A stretch of DNA of 5,022 nucleotides. Origin: Candidatus Woesearchaeota archaeon. GTDB taxonomy: Archaea; Nanobdellota; Nanobdellia; Woesearchaeales; DSVV01. Shown here piece after piece: positions 4,649 through 5,022 of the stretch (within the stretch, counting starts at the first letter, position 1; each line of letters begins with the position of its first letter). Position numbers and translations under genes: made by a program. The DNA lies in NCBI GenBank assembly GCA_016205905.1, contig JACQSP010000149.1, positions 1 to 5,022 on the forward strand. The letters are read 5' to 3'. The notes under the pieces were generated by a model that saw only the letters and a program-made list of their open reading frames with translations, was not told the DNA's origin and made no database searches.

Positions 4649-4990
4649 TTACTTCTTTGCTTCTTCAATCCCAACCACATTTTCATACATAGAAAAGAGC
4701 GACCATCTCCATCCATATTTTGTAATATCCACTTCTTTTCCTTTTAGCTTTATCGCATTATTTTGTACTGTTCCAGAATCAAATTTAAATCTGTACCATG
4801 CATCTTCATTTTTAAAAGGCCTGTATTCTGTGGCAATCATATAAACCTCATCTACTTTTGTCATTTGTGCGTCTGTTACTCTTGTGCGAACAGTATCAGA
4901 AAAATAATAACTATAACAAGTGGTTAATACTGCTCCGGCTATTCCAATACCAACTGCTGCTCTAATCACTTTCTCTGTTAAGCCTGACAT
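4649..4990 (-). CDS. Membrane-anchored small protein, DUF1523-like
   Basis: The 113-residue protein has one N-terminal hydrophobic segment (about 8-30) that is probably a membrane anchor, or an uncleaved signal, with the remainder on the outer face of the membrane. The soluble part carries VRTRVTD (34-40), VYMIATEYRPFKNEDAWYRFKFDS (49-72) and ITKYGWRWSLFSMYENVVGI (89-108). The order KFDS, then a VQ-type helix, then YGWR and F/L-S-M/I-Y/F-x-N is what I recall of DUF1523, a bacterial family of unknown function; this is from memory and moderate in strength. The ATG at 4990 has a TATA-like box at the expected distance. It is upstream of cdc6 on the same strand with a 158-nt gap that holds a separate promoter candidate, so they are probably independent units. 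Confidence 0.8.
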   Translation of the reverse strand: MSGLTEKVIRAAVGIGIAGAVLTTCYSYYFSDTVRTRVTDAQMTKVDEVYMIATEYRPFKNEDAWYRFKFDSGTVQNNAIKLKGKEVDITKYGWRWSLFSMYENVVGIEEAKK

Positions 4991-5013
4991 TTTAAGTGAA
5001 GAATGATTAATCT

Positions 5014-5022
5014 ATTTATAAT
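5014..5022 (-). promoter_or_regulatory. TATA-like box of the DUF1523-like gene
   Basis: On the minus strand the window edge reads ATTATAAAT. It is centred about 26-28 nt from the ATG at 4990, predicting a leaderless or nearly leaderless mRNA, the same arrangement as nadA. The upstream recognition element would lie outside the window. Confidence 0.45.

Overview
The window is AT-rich and reads as a chromosomal piece of an archaeon, most likely a small-genome DPANN lineage (Woesearchaeota-like; this is inference from protein character, not a database match). Evidence: a full-length Orc1/Cdc6 initiator with archaeal architecture, TATA-like boxes about 26 nt ahead of several start codons (nearly leaderless transcripts), mostly absent Shine-Dalgarno motifs, and an archaeal-style nadA-nadX pair for quinolinate synthesis.

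Layout. 31-249 (-): a small two-helix membrane protein resembling DUF5652. A divergent promoter region follows, then nadA (391-1389, +) and nadX (1496-2293, +). Between these two is a large hairpin built from imperfect 7-bp tandem repeats (1407-1487). Convergent to nadX is a YrdC/TsaC-type threonylcarbamoyl-AMP synthase (2340-2927, -). A 459-nt gene-free stretch (2928-3386) separates it from orc1/cdc6 (3387-4490, -). That stretch is dense in dyad symmetry: a nested inverted repeat (2964-3176) enclosing a second 7-bp-repeat hairpin, then an array of four back-to-back hairpins (3196-3376) that begins 10 nt after the cdc6 stop codon. Upstream of cdc6 lie a partly duplicated start region that creates a 14-codon upstream ORF and a TATA-like box. 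Last is a small membrane-anchored protein resembling DUF1523 (4649-4990, -), with a TATA-like box at the window edge.

Functional links. NadX (aspartate to iminoaspartate) and NadA (iminoaspartate plus dihydroxyacetone phosphate to quinolinate) form the first two steps of de novo NAD synthesis; nadC is not in the window. The YrdC protein serves the universal t6A tRNA modification. Cdc6 marks a possible replication-origin neighbourhood, but no convincing origin recognition boxes were seen.

The most unusual item is the four-hairpin array. The hairpins have 11-13 bp stems and 16-21 nt loops, separated by only 2-3 nt, with a 91-nt two-hairpin period. They alternate in orientation and share loop sequence, while their stems differ in sequence but keep pairing.
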